In this document: positions 46,393 through 58,693 of the stretch, in pieces
Layout of the letters: every line of letters starts with the position of its first letter
Position numbering within the stretch: position 1 is the stretch's first letter
Assembly (NCBI GenBank): GCA_003339415.1
Contig: PDHQ01000047.1
Coordinates: forward strand, 107,189-171,188
Origin: Ophiocordyceps camponoti-saundersi (nom. inval.)
Taxonomy: Eukaryota; Ascomycota; Sordariomycetes; Hypocreales; Ophiocordycipitaceae
Length of the DNA: 64,000 nt
Reading direction: 5' to 3'
The notes under the pieces: generated by a model
Database searches by the model: none
What the model was told of the DNA's origin: nothing
What the model saw: only the letters and a program-made list of their open reading frames with translations
Made by a program: the position numbers and the translations under genes

Positions 46393-48067
46393 ATGCCTCC
46401 CGTAAGTTGCCTCATACAACTCTCCGTCGTCTTTTGTGCTGATGCAGATCGTGAACAAGGGCCGGCTCGCGCGTCAACGTCTCGTGTCCAATGAGAACGA
46501 CGAGAACAGTTCGACGCGTATCACCCGGGCCAAGGCCGCCGCACTGAGCGTCGACGAGCTCGCCATGCCTGCCAAAGGTCCCTTGCAACCGAAAAAGTCG
46601 GCAGCCAACGCCAACACTGGTGCTCAGCGGAAACGCGCTGCCTTGGGCGATGTCAGCAATACCACAAAAATTGATGTCGCCGACGGCAAAAAGGCCTCTT
46701 CCGTCGCTGCTCCAGCCAAGGTCGGTCTGGTCTCTAAAGCTGCCCATCCCACTGGTGTCCAGAAGAACTCGACTAGGCCGGCGAGCCGCGCTGCCCCGGC
46801 TCCCAAGGATGCCGTCAAGACCGAGAAGCGGACTGGCTCTGGCGCTGGTGCCCTAGCCGCCGGCGGCCCAAAGAGAAAGGTCCCTTCCGCTTCTTCTGCT
46901 GCTGCTGCCAAGGCGAAAGCCAAGGAAGATTCAACCGCCGTCGAGGAGACCGAGCCTGTCCGTAAGAAGGCACACCTTCTCACCGCTGAGAATCTGCGTT
47001 TCGTGCAAGACGAAAATGCCAAGGCACCCTCCCCCGAAGCCGACCCGCCGGCGCAAGTCGACCCGCCAGCGCAGACGGTCCCGACGAAATCGAAGCGTCA
47101 CTTCTCTCAACTCGACAAGGAGGACGTCGATGACCCTCTCATGGTAGCCGAATACGCCAACGAGATCTTCGAATACCTTCACGACCTCGAGGTCAAGTCC
47201 ATTCCCAACCCGCAGTACATGTCGCACCAGGACGATCTGGAGTGGAAAACCCGCGGCATCCTCATCGACTGGCTCATTGAAGTCCACACACGCTTCCACC
47301 TGTTGCCCGAAACGCTCTTCCTCGCAGTCAACATCATTGACCGCTTTCTGTCCGAGAAGGTGGTGCAGCTCGATCGGCTACAGCTAGTCGGCATTACTGC
47401 CATGTTCATCGCTTCCAAGTATGAGGAAGTCCTGTCTCCTCACGTCGAGAACTTCAAGCGCATCGCCGACAATGGCTTCAGCGAGGCCGAGATTCTGAGT
47501 GCGGAGAGATTTGTCCTGAGCACGCTCAACTACGACCTTAGTTACCCGAATCCCATGAACTTTCTTCGCCGTGTGTCGAAGGCGGACAACTACGACATCC
47601 AGTCTCGAACAATCGGCAAGTACCTCGTGGAGATAAGCCTCCTCGATCATCGCTTCATGGCCTACCGTCCGAGCCACTGCGCCGCGGCCGCCATGTACCT
47701 CGCCCGCCTCATGCTGGATCGTGGCGAATGGGTAAGACTGTCCCTTCCTCTCGGCCTCGTCGAACCCCTGCTAACGCCGCTTCTGAAGGATGGTACGCTC
47801 GAACACTATTCCGGCTACACGGAGGAGGAGATTGAGCCGGCCGTCGAGCTCATGGTGGACTACCTCGCCCGCCCGGTCGTGCACGAAGCCTTCTTCAAGA
47901 AGTATGCTAGCAAAAAGTTCCTCAAAGGTACGTATAGTCTATCAGGCACCATCAGCTGGTCGATCTAACGTTGTGTAGCCTCCATCTTGGCACGTCAGTG
48001 GGCAAAGAAGAATGCTCAGCTGTTCGGCATCACGAATGCGGAGCTTTCCCTGGACCAACTACCATAA
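46393..48067 (+). CDS. G2/mitotic B-type cyclin
   Basis: Activating subunit of the mitotic CDK (NimE/Clb/Cdc13 type). Exons 46393-46401, 46448-47731, 47789-47927 and 47979-48067 give 506 aa. Exon 1 encodes only Met-Pro-Pro. A destruction box, RAALGDVSN, lies about 60-70 residues in, with lysine-rich disordered sequence after it. The N-terminal cyclin box begins near YANEIFEYLHDLE and contains KTRGILIDWLIEVHTRFHL and IASKYEEVLSPHVENF; the C-terminal box contains YLVEISLLDHRFMAYRPS and HYSGYTEEEIEP. All introns have GT..AG ends and short lengths (46-57 nt). The long CT-rich upstream leader suggests translational or cell-cycle control, which is inference. Confidence 0.94.
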
Positions 48068-49343
48068 ACTTCTCTCATCGCCGCGCGGGGCTCTGACGAC
48101 ACGAGAGCCCCAGCGCATATCGTCATGCCATTTCTCTGGATACGACTCCTTACGGTTGGATTGCGCCAACATTGTTGCCCAACGACGATAATGCATTGGC
48201 GGTCGGACTCAACGTGACCAGCGACAGACAGTCGTTGGTTTATTGACCTGTCGGCCGCCGTCAAGGGCGACGGGTCAAGGCATTGTACTGTCCGCCACAT
48301 TTACATTCTTCCGATCTGATGAGTGGCAACCGCCGGTTGCGACTGTCTCGTCGTCATTTTTCTCTTTTCGAGTATCTCAGCAGCATGGAATCGTCTTATT
48401 CATCCCACACTTTGGCGCACGGAGTATCAGGCATTTTGGGGGGGGGGGGAAAGGGGGGGAACGAAGCAGTCAGGGGTTGTTGAAGACCCGTTTTGGGAGC
48501 TGGGGGAACGTGCATGGGAGAGAGTTGAGCGAGGGTGCTTCGGGCCGGTCCGCCCAATGAATACACTCGAGTCTCCACACGGGTCTGGAGATTTGAAGGT
48601 AGGAGGGAAGACACGAGAAGTTACTCTTACTCTGCTGGATAGGCGGCGAACGCGGGCTGTACATATTTGGCGAGGGGCGACGAAGGACTGACGGTGATGA
48701 AAGTTGCATTTGATCACTGAAAACGGCCTTTTTTTTGGGTGACTGATGATGTGATGCGATGAAAGCCCTGTAGATGTTTGAAGATGACCTCATTCCCCTT
48801 CTACGTACCTAGGTACCTAGGTATCTGCCTGAGGTTCGGGTACCTGCGGCTTTGTACCTTGCATTGACCCCGCGTGCCTGCCAGCCAGCTGCCCCACGAC
48901 CCGCTATTTTCTTCCCCACGGCCTCAAATTTTTTCCCCTTCCTTGCTTTTTCTTTCAACTGCATCTCAAGATTCAACGTCTCGCCATCTTCTGATGACCT
49001 ATTCGTCGCATCTTCGGATGAGCTATCTTGTGTAACAGCTCTTCGTCATATACCGTACAAAGCTTTATTCATTCGTTCGTCCCTTCATACATGTGTGTTG
49101 TATGTATGTACATTCATATGTCGCGTCAGTCGCACTAGGCCCGTCGTCGTTCGACAGAGGTCGGCACTCGGTTGCCCATCCCCCCCCCTCTGGGGCCCAA
49201 TTCCTACGAGGTATCCATCTCTCCTCTGGATCCGCAGCACATCGCTGATCGCTAGGCTGCAGATCCCCTAGGCTGCAGATTCCGCTCATCACGCCGTCAT
49301 TCGGGTGCACAGCAGCAACGACGACGCCTTCTTAACTCGCGCA
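48068..49343. other. Intergenic, cyclin to TEX1
   Basis: No supported gene. A G-run is seen near 48437-48459. A palindromic CCTAGGTACCTAGGTA patch lies at 48808-48823. The last 450 bases are CT-rich, as before other genes here. Confidence 0.6.
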
Positions 49344-50624
49344 ATGGCGCCCATCTTGAGGCCCCGGCAAAGTCTTGCCAAAGATAGATTCTCGACATAC
49401 TTTGCCAATCTCAAGAGCCAGCCATACCCCGACCCCAACTCGTCTCGCGGGGCCGGTAATCACAGGTCAGTCCTCGGCCGGTCCATGGATCAACCAGCCT
49501 CACTCGTGCTTACGCCGGGTGCGGCCTTGAAAGCATCCGATGCATCGCCTGGAATCCTCTAGGCACGCTGGTGGCGACTGGCTCGATTGATAAGACTTTG
49601 CGCGTTTGTCCGTGTCGCTTTACTCCTCCCATCCTAACCACGTAGTGCATTCATTGCTGACGAGGCGAGGACGACAGGGAATCCCGAGAAGCCCAATGTT
49701 AAGTTCTCTACGGAGCTGAAGGGTCACGGCGCGTCGGTCGAGAAGGTGGCTTTCAATCCGGTCAAAGACGCTGAGCTGTGCAGCGTCAGCAGCGACGGCG
49801 TCGTCAAGCTCTGGGACGTGAGAACCAAGGCATGCTTCAACGAGGTCAAGAACCTCGGCGACGCTCTCAGCCTCGTCTGGGCGCCAGACGGCCAGACACT
49901 ACTGGTTGGCAACAAGGAGGACAACATCTTCGTCCTCTCACCCTCGCAGCCGATGCCTCTCAGTTCGCACCAGCAGTCAGTACAGACGAACCAAATTTCC
50001 TTCTGCTGGACTGGGGAAAGGATTCTGGTGGCCACGTCCGAGGGCAACGCGCGGGTCCTTGGCTACCCCGACTTCGAGCCCTTCTTTCACCATCCCCAGG
50101 GCCCGAGGCGAGAGTTCCAGTTGAAAGGCCACACTTCCTCGTGTTTGACGGTCGAGCTGTCGCCTACTGCTAAGTACATAGCGACGGGCGGATCGGATTC
50201 CATAATTTCCCTTTGGGACACCGAGGATCTCATCTGCCAGAGAACCATCTCGAGTTTGGCCGGCCCGGTGAGAAGTATCAGTGAGTTTCATCTACCTTCT
50301 CGACACGAGAGCCGGCTAACGGTCGTATCTTATCTTCAGGCTTCACGTGGGACGGAAGCTACATCGTGGGTGGGACCGACGAAGGTGAGTAGTGCACGCA
50401 AGCCTTGTGTGTATGTACTTCAAGTACCCAGGAACGGAAAGACTGACGTGGCGGTCTCAGGCAGCGGATTGGATGTCCACCACGTCGAAACGGGCGAGCT
50501 GGTGCACACCTTCAAAACGGCGGGTTCGAGCCCGGTGGTGGCGTGGGCGCCCCTTCGCTACTGTCTGGCCTACAGCGATCTGGGCGTGCTCCGGATTGTC
50601 GGTCTCGACGTGGACAGAAAGTGA
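49344..50624 (+). CDS. TEX1: THO complex WD40 subunit (TEX1/THOC3)
   Basis: WD40 component of the THO/TREX complex coupling transcription to mRNA export. Exons 49344-49465, 49534-49607, 49678-50280, 50340-50384 and 50461-50624 give 335 aa. Blades are visible: IRCIAWNPLGTLVATGSIDKTLRVWNPEKP (split by intron 2), STELKGHGASVEKVAFNP with SVSSDGVVKLWDVR, LVWAPDGQTLLVGNKEDNI, HTSSCLTVELSPTAKYIATGG with DSIISLWDTEDL, FTWDGSYIVGGTDEGSGL and VHHVETGELVHTF. Exon 4 is 45 nt. Splice choices were fixed by keeping conserved WD residues and phase; intron 2 uses the CGACAG acceptor so that TGG (Trp) is rebuilt across the junction. Confidence 0.9.
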
Positions 50625-51644
50625 TTTGATAAGCTCGGGTTTCGCAGTCCGCAAGTGCAGGATGCGATTGGTTTGGGACGGTTCCCATGGACGGCCTTTT
50701 GAGGGGTGGGGGGGGACACACGTGCGACACCGAAGCTTGAGGGATCGGGAGGGGAGGGGAGGGGAGGGTGATGACGGTGTAAGCGCGGGCAAACGCTAGG
50801 CCGCGAATCTGGGCAGGCGGAGACGACGAGCTTGTGTGGCAGGCAGGATAGACTTGGGTTAGAGTCTTACATGCACAGTTGACTTGCCGGCAGACGGGGG
50901 CGAGAAGAACGAAGATTTATGCTCAAAGAAAAGGAGGGACGACGGTGTCTGGAGGTGATGGGAAAGCAGCGTAGCGAAAGATGGTAGACTTATGGCGCGA
51001 CAGCACGTTATGGGTTGGGGAAACGGGCCGGTGGCCGGCTGGAACAACGAAGGCGCTTGCCAGTAGAAGGTCACGTCACGACAGGGACAAAAGTTCTTGG
51101 AAGCCCGAAAAGGGAATTTGAACCTTGATGGGGGAGAGGGGAGGGTAGGTGAGGGAATAGGCCACTGGGAGTGGAATCTGATGCCGAGGTATGCAGGAAG
51201 GTATGTTGTGCGCGTAGGGGGTGCTACAAGCTGATGGCGGACGACTCACGAGTATGTACAACACAGGTCTTCTGCACATCATCATACCCACTTCACGCGA
51301 CCGTCATATATACAGTATACACATATGTACAGTATAGTGTGTAGTATGTAATACTCGGATACTGATATCCATATGTAGTTTGTACAAATGTAAGATAGGC
51401 GGGAAAAGCAGAGGTAGACGAAAGAGCACGAGCCGGCAGGGCGCTGATGCGACGCTGGCTCGGTTCCAGGGCATGTGCGCCCTCGTAGTCTGTTGACACG
51501 AGTATAATGGAGACGATTGGATTTGTGGTTACTGGTTCGAGCCCTATCTCTACGCTCCTCTTATTTCCCCCTGGTGCGTCGTGCATACATATAATAAACG
51601 AAACCGTGCAGATGGACTTACATACCTACTACCTACTTACCTAC

Positions 51645-51698
51645 CTAGGTACCTATGTAGGTATGTACCAGTATTCGGGGTGGTACATAGGTACCTAG
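51645..51698. repeat. Perfect 15-bp inverted repeat (hairpin-forming)
   Basis: Arm CTAGGTACCTATGTA at 51645-51659 is the exact reverse complement of 51684-51698, with a 24-base loop. It sits between genes in a TACC/GTAG-rich patch. It could be a chance product of that repeat composition. Confidence 0.8.
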
Positions 51699-52073
51699 AA
51701 ATACAGGTAGGTAGAACCGGAGAGGTAGGTCCCCTATGTTTGAGAAGGCCGCGGAGGAAGTCTTCGTACTATACATACTACATGTAGGTAGACGAGTTGA
51801 GGAGACAGATATCTCTCATATGAGAGAGAGAGAAAGAGAAAAGAGGTCAGCCGAGGTCGGCTGCAGTCAACAATTATCCGCTGTGTGTACAATTAGCACT
51901 ATATTGGTGAGGTACTTGCCTAGTACCCTACGAAGTTGGGGTACGTCTCCTTCCCCCTCTGCGAGCCACCGTCGGCCAACCGCCTTCGACACCTTCCTTC
52001 CTTCCACTCCACGCTTCTCTTCTTTCTGTCTTTTTTTTTTAAAAAATTCTCCCTCTGTTCTCTTCATGTTCCC

Positions 52074-52264
52074 CCCCCCCCCCCCCCCCCCGTTGGAAGG
52101 GGCCCGGGGGGGGGCCCCCCCCCCGTTTTTTTTTAGGAAGAACCCGGGGGGGGAGCCCCCCGAATTTGGGGTTAACCAGCCTCCCCCTCCCCCCCCNNNN
52201 NNNNNNCCCCCCCCCCCCCCCCCCCCCCCCCTCTTCTTCTCTTCCCCCCCCCCCCCCCCCCCCG
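52074..52264. other. Assembly gap with corrupted duplicate sequence
   Basis: Ten N (52197-52206) are surrounded by poly-C. The left flank, about 52092-52186, is a homopolymer-distorted copy of the clean sequence right of the gap at about 52265-52361: both start GTTGGAAGGGG and reach GCGAATTTGGG or CGAATTTGGGG, then GTTAAC or ATTAAC. The real locus probably holds one copy. Proline/glycine frames across it are artefacts. Confidence 0.85.
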
Positions 52265-52617
52265 CGTTGGAAGGGGACCGGGTGGGGGCCGCTTCCCAGT
52301 TTGTTGTTAGTAGTAGCCTGGTAGGTAGTACCTGCGAATTTGGGATTAACAGACTGCTCCTTCCGTCCACGGTCCAGCCTCATGTGTGTACATACATCCT
52401 GCGCCTCTCTCCTCTTCTGTCAACTCCGCCGTCAATTTTTTTTTACACCTTCATATCTATCCTTTCGCTGTCTTTTCTGTCAACTGGGATTTCCCAAGGA
52501 TCCGAGCCTCGGCCGTCATCGCCACGGCCTCAAACTGCGAAGCCACGGTCTCCTTCTCATCTCATCCATCACCGTCACTTACACAAATACACATACATAC
52601 ATACATACATACACACA

Positions 52618-55514
52618 ATGGCTGACTCGTCCGACAACGGATCGCCTATCGGCCACGGAGCCGATGGCATCGTCTGCGCCGGCGACGCCGCCCCTCGCGA
52701 TTCCCCATCCGTTCACGACAACGCCAGCATTCCCAAACCAAAGCGTCTCGCCTGCATGATCTGTCGCAAGCGTAAGCTCAAGTGCGATGGCCTACGTCCA
52801 AGCTGTAGTACCTGCTCTCGCCTCGGTCACTCCTGTGCATACGACGAACAGCGGAGAAAGAGCGGCCCCAAGCGCGGCTACGTCAAGGCCCTCGAAGAGC
52901 GCTTGAGTTAGTCTTTGGCAGCTGTCCTTTTCCCCCTCAAGCATCCTGACGAGCTGCCCAGAACAGGTCGAGACCATGCTCAAGACGCAGGATCCCGTTC
53001 CTGCTAACACGAGTCCGACCAAGGCCATGGGCGGCGTTCCCATTACCGGAGGCTTGTCCGTTCCGAACCCCTCCATGGGTCTGGCCCACGACCGAGATAT
53101 AGACGGCCGGTGGCAGCAGCACTTTCCCGGCGTCGAGTCGCCCCAGGCCGCAGCCATGGATGACTTTAACTTTAATGCCGGCATGGCCATGCCAGTCAAC
53201 CACGTCACCGGCAACTTCACGTGGGAAATGATTGGCCTGGGCCTCGAGGAGCCCTTGCCGCCACAGGATACCATCGATGAGCTGCACCAAGTCTACTTCG
53301 AAAAGGTCCATCCTTCCGTCCCCATGGTTCATCGATACCGCTACTTGGCCGCCATGAACCTGTGAGTATCCGCCTTTCTTTCAACTTTACTCCTTTCCAT
53401 CGACTGCGCAAGGCTGGCTAACGTGTCCTCGCGCACCAAAAGAGCACCGAATCAGCGCCCGCCCGTCTGCCTCCGATATGCGATGTGGACGCTAGCCTGT
53501 TCCATCTCGGATAGGTTCTCCGACCTCAAGCATCTCTTCTATCAGAGGGCACGCAAGTATGTCGAAGCAGACTACATCAAGGGCTACGGGGAGCACATGA
53601 TATCCATTGCACACTGCCAGACCCACGTCCTCCTATCCTGCTACGAGATGAAGATGATGTATTTTCCCCGAGCTTGGGTCAACACAGGCTCTGCCGTACG
53701 CCTGGCTCAGATGTGAGTCATATCAACCACATTTTGCGGGCCGTCGAGATGCTGAACCGTCTTGGCCAGGATCGGTCTGCATCGCCTGGACGGGTCCGGC
53801 TTGGACGTGAAACAATGTCTGCCGGCTCCCAAGGACTGGACAGAGAGGGAAGAGCGGCGGAGGACCTTTTGGATGACATTTTGCCTAGACCGGTACGCAA
53901 GCATCGGCACTGGCTGGCCTATGACGATTGACGAGAGGGACATCTTGACAAAGTTGCCTGCCTCAGAAGAGGCCTTCGACATGAGCAAGCCGGAGCAGAC
54001 GCAGACGCTGGCTGAGAGTCTGAGTTCCTCGGGTGCCGCCAAGTTGTCCTCGTTTGGTGGCATCGTCATGCTGGGCTGCCTCTTCGGCCGTAACCTCGTC
54101 CACCTACACCGCACCGACGACAGCGATCTCGACCACGACCTCAACGGGCCCTTTTGGAAGCGTCATCGGCACATGGACGGCATCCTCCTCAACACGCTGC
54201 TTTGCCTCCCACCTCAGTTGAAACTGCCTGCGGGGTTGTCGAACCCTAATGTCGTCTTCACCAACATGTGCATCCACACGTCGGCAATCTGTCTCCATCA
54301 AGCCGCCATCTTCAAAGCGGACAAGAACAAGCTGGCAGCTTCGGTGACGGCAGAGAGCAAGGTGCGATGCATAACGGCCGCGAATGAGATTGCCAGCATC
54401 ATGAGGACCATCTCGCATATGGATCTATCTGCGGTAAGACGGGGTCAAGGGGCGGGAACTAGGAGCCGGTTATCTGATGGATGTCAGGCAAATCCCTTCA
54501 TGGCCTTTTGCCTCTACGTCGCCGCCCGCGTCTTCGTCCAGTACCTCAAGAGCAGGCCAGAAGATTCGCACGCGACAGACTCGCTACGGTTTCTACTCTC
54601 GGCCATGAACGTGTTGAAGCGGCGGAACCCATTGACAGAGTCGTTCCTCGTTCAGCTTGATGTGGATCTCGAAGCGCTTGTGGCCCGCATCCCGAGGCTG
54701 AGGAACGCCTTCCAGCGGTCGGGCGACAGCGTGAGTGTAAAAGCGCCCGTCGAGCAAGATGACCAGGAGTTCTAACGTGGTACAGCCCAAGATGGCCAAT
54801 AAGAGCAACGCCGGGGCCAGCAAGGCCGGACCGCCAGGCGATGACGACGAAAGCAAGCAGGGGATGTTAACGTTCCGAAGCGACTGTCACTTCATCAAGG
54901 TGCCGGGTAGCGAGAGCAACGCGGTGGCGGCGCCGGACCTGGTGGAGGCACAAGGCGACGGCCAGGGGGGCGGCTCCAGCTCGGGCGGCTTTGGACAGGC
55001 TTGGCTCGCAGCGAGCGACCCCTGCTCGATTCCGGTGGTACTGACGCCCGGCTCGAGCACGCTGTACGAGAAGAACATGTCGGGCTTCGGCGATGGGGGG
55101 GTCGTCGACAGGGGGGGGATGCGAGATTCGCCCGAGGCCGGACACTCGAATGGGCCGACGCCAAACTCGAGCGGGCCCGGATCGGAGGGCAAGCCCCAGC
55201 TGGCGCCCGGGACGGCGCAGGAGTCTTACCGGGCGAGCCCCATGTCGCCTCAGCAGAACCTGATGGGCCAACACGGTGTCGAAGCGGGCGGTTTCTTTGG
55301 CAGCCCCAGCGGCTACACGGTGGCATCGGGCGCGAGGCCTCAAGGGGCCGACTTTGGCATGTCGTCGAGCGGGTGGACGGGCATGAGCGGCACGGGGGGT
55401 GTGCAGCCGATGGGAGAGGGCGTGATCCGGGCGTTGATGAACATGGGGCCGATGGACGCCATGGACCTGACATCGTGGGATTCTGGAACCGACACGACAC
55501 ACATGAGGAGCTGA
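52618..55514 (+). CDS. Zn(II)2Cys6 fungal transcription factor
   Basis: Nuclear DNA-binding regulator. Exons 52618-52906, 52962-53361, 53443-53712, 53770-54433, 54488-54730 and 54786-55514 give 864 aa. The binuclear zinc cluster is at about residues 49-75 (CMICRKRKLKCDGLRPSC, then CSRLGHSC), followed by a coiled-coil start ALEERLKQVETML. The middle is the fungal-specific TF domain: LPPQDTIDELHQVYFEKVHPSVPMVH, GSAVRLAQMIGLHRLDG, ERRRTFWMTFCLDRYASIG and NPFMAFCLYVAARVFVQYL. The C-terminal 220 residues are Gly/Ser/Met-rich and disordered, an activation-domain-like tail. Intron 4 (54 nt) has no stop and is a multiple of three, so retention would add 18 residues. I cannot assign a named orthologue or target pathway. 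Confidence 0.9.
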
Positions 55515-58500
55515 GGCGTCTCTCTTGTTTTCCCTTTTTGGTTTATGTTTTGTCGTCTGCTTTTGTTTCTGGACCATGACGATGACGACGACGACGACGA
55601 CGCGACGCGACGACGATGGCAGCTGGCGACTGATGTACGCCGCCCGTGTACGATGTAGAAGAGGGTGCAGCCTTGTAGGAAGGCATGTAAGTTGTATGTA
55701 TGTATGCATGTATGTGTAGGTATGTGTGTACATATGTCGGTTGGCTTGGTGGACATGAGGATTTTGGGAGGAGGGTGACTGGGATATGATATGAGAGGAC
55801 GGCGCCGGTAAGGGGTCAAGGTTTAGGTTAGGCTGGGGATTTTAGACGGGCAGTTTATAATCCAGATATACTCCGTAGGTACGTCCGTACTATCCGTATA
55901 TTCATGACAGGTCCTTGTTTATACCCATGTACAAACGAAGACCTAGGTATGTGTATGTATGCATGTATATATCCGTATAGACAGAGTATAAAATAATGGG
56001 GTGAATATTTATAAAGTCTGGGACGTGATAAAGGATAGGTGCCGAGGTAGGAGACGATATATATCGACAGTCTGGTATTGCATACGGACATGGAAGGATA
56101 CCTACCTACCTAGATGGATGCAGGGCAAGAAGATAGCTTGCCGCGCCAGAGTAGGGAGTACGGTATGGATGGAAGGATACTCGGTAGAAGGATACTTGGT
56201 AGAAGGATACTCGGTAGAAGAATGGGCAAGCTGAAGAACGAATTAGAGGAAGGAAGAGGAGAGGAAGGAGAAGAAAGGGAAGGAGGGAAGATGGGAAAGA
56301 AAAGAGGCAAGAAAGAAAGAAGGATAGAAGGAAAGCACTACTCCGTAGAAAAAGAGGGTAGGTAAACATTTGCGGATACATGACGTACATTATGTATTTA
56401 CATGTGCATGCAGACATACCTCTGCCTGTTCTACGCAACAGCTATATATACGGATGGATATCCGTACTATATCCGCATCTGCATCTCTCAACACCCATCG
56501 ACAACCTCTCTTGCTTTTTTTCTTATGTAAAGACACGGCGTTTTTCCTTTCCCATTTTCTCATTCTCCTTTCTTTTCTTTAAAATTCTTTCGCTAATCTC
56601 CTTTCTTCTTCTTCTCTTAGTTATGTGAGAAGATATATCCGTATACATCTATATAAACATATATAGATATCCTCTCTTCACTGACGTAGCAGCCTGTCCA
56701 CGTCGCAGCCTCACGGCCCCGTCACTATCAGAGACAGAACATGGCGAGACGCCTGGATTTGGTGTCCATGTATGTGTATGTATGTGTATAGGGAGTATGC
56801 CTTGCTTATATTGACTTGGGTAGGTAGGTAGGTTCTCAAGTAGGGAGCTATCGGGATTGGAGTAGAAGGGATATCACATTCGAGAGAGGGGGAAGGAGAA
56901 GAGGGAATGAGATGGATACATGGGTTGCTGCCGTTTCTTCGAGTATAGTATGTATGTAAGTGTACGGGTATTCTTCTTTGACCCCCTCCCTTTTTTCACA
57001 TGGGTGATGGGGGTTCGTCACACACACAGACACTCACCCTCACACATTCACATTCACATTCACACTCACCCTCACACACCCACAAAGACAAAGACAAAGT
57101 CCGCAAAGACGCCAAGCAGGAAAAAAAATCGAGCAAATAAAACACACACACACAAAACAATCCAGCTATCCTGACATCAACCGCCCGCCACCCGCCCCGT
57201 CTCGATACCCGCACATATGTACGACATATGTATACATAATATATGTATGCAGTATGTCTGCTGTGCTATGCTGCAGAACGATCCACTGCGGCTCCTCCAT
57301 GTAGGATACGGATATATGTACATACAGAGATATCAAAAAAAAAAAAGAACAGCAATAAGAGGGACAGGAAAAGAGAAAAAAGCTGATTTAAAGAAGAAGA
57401 AAGAAAGAAGCGCCGCTGTCTCGTCTCGCCCAGATAGACGGCATATGTATCCGTAAACCTGGACGGTATCCGTATAGGTACCTACCGTACGGATTACATA
57501 GATGCTATACCAAGATGGCAACCCTGCTTGGCATCTATACATACATACAGCCTACCCCCTATGATAGGTACGCACATGTGTAGGTAGGTATGTACGAACG
57601 TGCGTAGCACAGACATACCTACCTGGATGGACATGCACGCATGGATGGATGGATGCCACGCCGCCGACAAAGGCCGCAAGACAGACCCAGGTTAATGAGC
57701 AGCAACAGACAGACACATGTGGCCGTTCTTTTTTCCCTTCTTTTATTTTTATTGCCTTCTCTCTGGGGCCCCCTTTGCAGAGGGCATTCGTTCGATAGAT
57801 GGCTTAGGCGGGAGAAAAGAGAGCAGACGAGATATGGCGAGGAACAAAGAATAGTAAGAGCAACAAGAAACATGATGAGAAGCAGAGAGAAACCGTAGCC
57901 TCTCAGTCTTCCCGTCGTGTACAAATAACGCCGCCGCTCGCCCAAGAGCCTCTCTTCCCTTTCAGCCCAGACGAAGGAGAAGGGGGGGGGGGGAATAAGA
58001 GAGAAAAAGAAAAGAAAAGAGAACAAGGAAAACGAGCATGATATGTTTTTGTCACAATGACAGATGCAATGAAAGTCGACCGTTTTGTGTACCTGCCACC
58101 TCACGAGACAGTCGTGTTCTCAGATCCCAATCCAAATAAGAGCGTCTCACACAACCCACACTGAGGAAGGGGAGAGGGAGGAAGGAAAATTAAAAAAGAA
58201 GAAGGGAAAATAAAGGGAGAAGAAGAAAGGGAAAGTAAAAGAGAAACATCGACGTGACTCAAACAAAGAGGGTCCGCCCTGCCCAAAGACGACGCCAGTT
58301 TCCTTCAGGACTCCGTGGCAATGCCTCATGTCTCGTCGCCGCCCACGTGATGACCATCGGTATCCCATCATCTCCCTCCCCTCCTCCTCTCCCATCCCCC
58401 TCTTTAGGGAAGATGGGGGAATAGGCGAAAGAGTATCGAATATGTGTGTGTGTGTGTGTGGTGTGTCATGTGTGTGTGTCTGAATGAATATATGTATGAA

Positions 58501-58693
58501 TGTATGTATGTATGTCGTAAAATCGGCGCCCCTCCCTATCGTCGAAAGGAAGTCGTGTGTGGAGACCGTCGCAGGAGTGATTATGCATTACCAGTGATAG
58601 CTTTTTTTGGATGGGAGGGGCGAGCGGGGAGAGAAGGCCAGTATGTATGTATGTATGTATGCGTATGTATGTATGAATGCAGCGTCTTTCCCC
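55515..58693. other. Gene-poor, repeat-rich convergent region
   Basis: 3.2 kb with no supported gene between the 3' ends of two regulator genes. It has a GACGAC tract near 55578-55603, ATGTATGT repeats near 55693-55725, and three near-identical decamers in a row around GGATACTCGGTAGAA at about 56176-56220. A purine-rich stretch runs from about 56235 to 56355; CACTCACC/CATTCACA repeats lie near 57030-57080. TATCCGTA/TACGGATA octamers recur (about 55890, 55972, 56464, 56637, 57307, 57448, 57469). A GT microsatellite lies at 58444-58480, and TATG repeats at 58498-58514 and 58640-58672. Confidence 0.55.
58444..58480. repeat. (GT)n microsatellite
   Basis: Two GT runs separated by a GGTGTGTCA interruption, downstream of the C2H2 gene. 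Confidence 0.9.

Larger units (their letters stand above)
50625..52617. other. Intergenic, TEX1 to Zn2Cys6 regulator
   Basis: About 2 kb without a supported gene. It contains G-rich patches near 50705-50768, TACCTACC/TAGGTACC repeats, a 15-bp inverted repeat and the second N gap with its corrupted flank. ATACATAC repeats (52591-52611) immediately precede the next start codon. Confidence 0.6.

Noticed and set aside
51528..51550. tRNA T-loop-like GGTTCGAGCCC
   Set aside because: The five bases on either side of the loop do not pair as a T-stem, and no acceptor or anticodon arm could be drawn.
51736..52911. 391-codon frame leading into the Zn2Cys6 gene
   Set aside because: Its first 290 codons run through poly-C and N sequence. 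The ATG at 52618 gives the normal start of the regulator, right before its own N-terminal domain.
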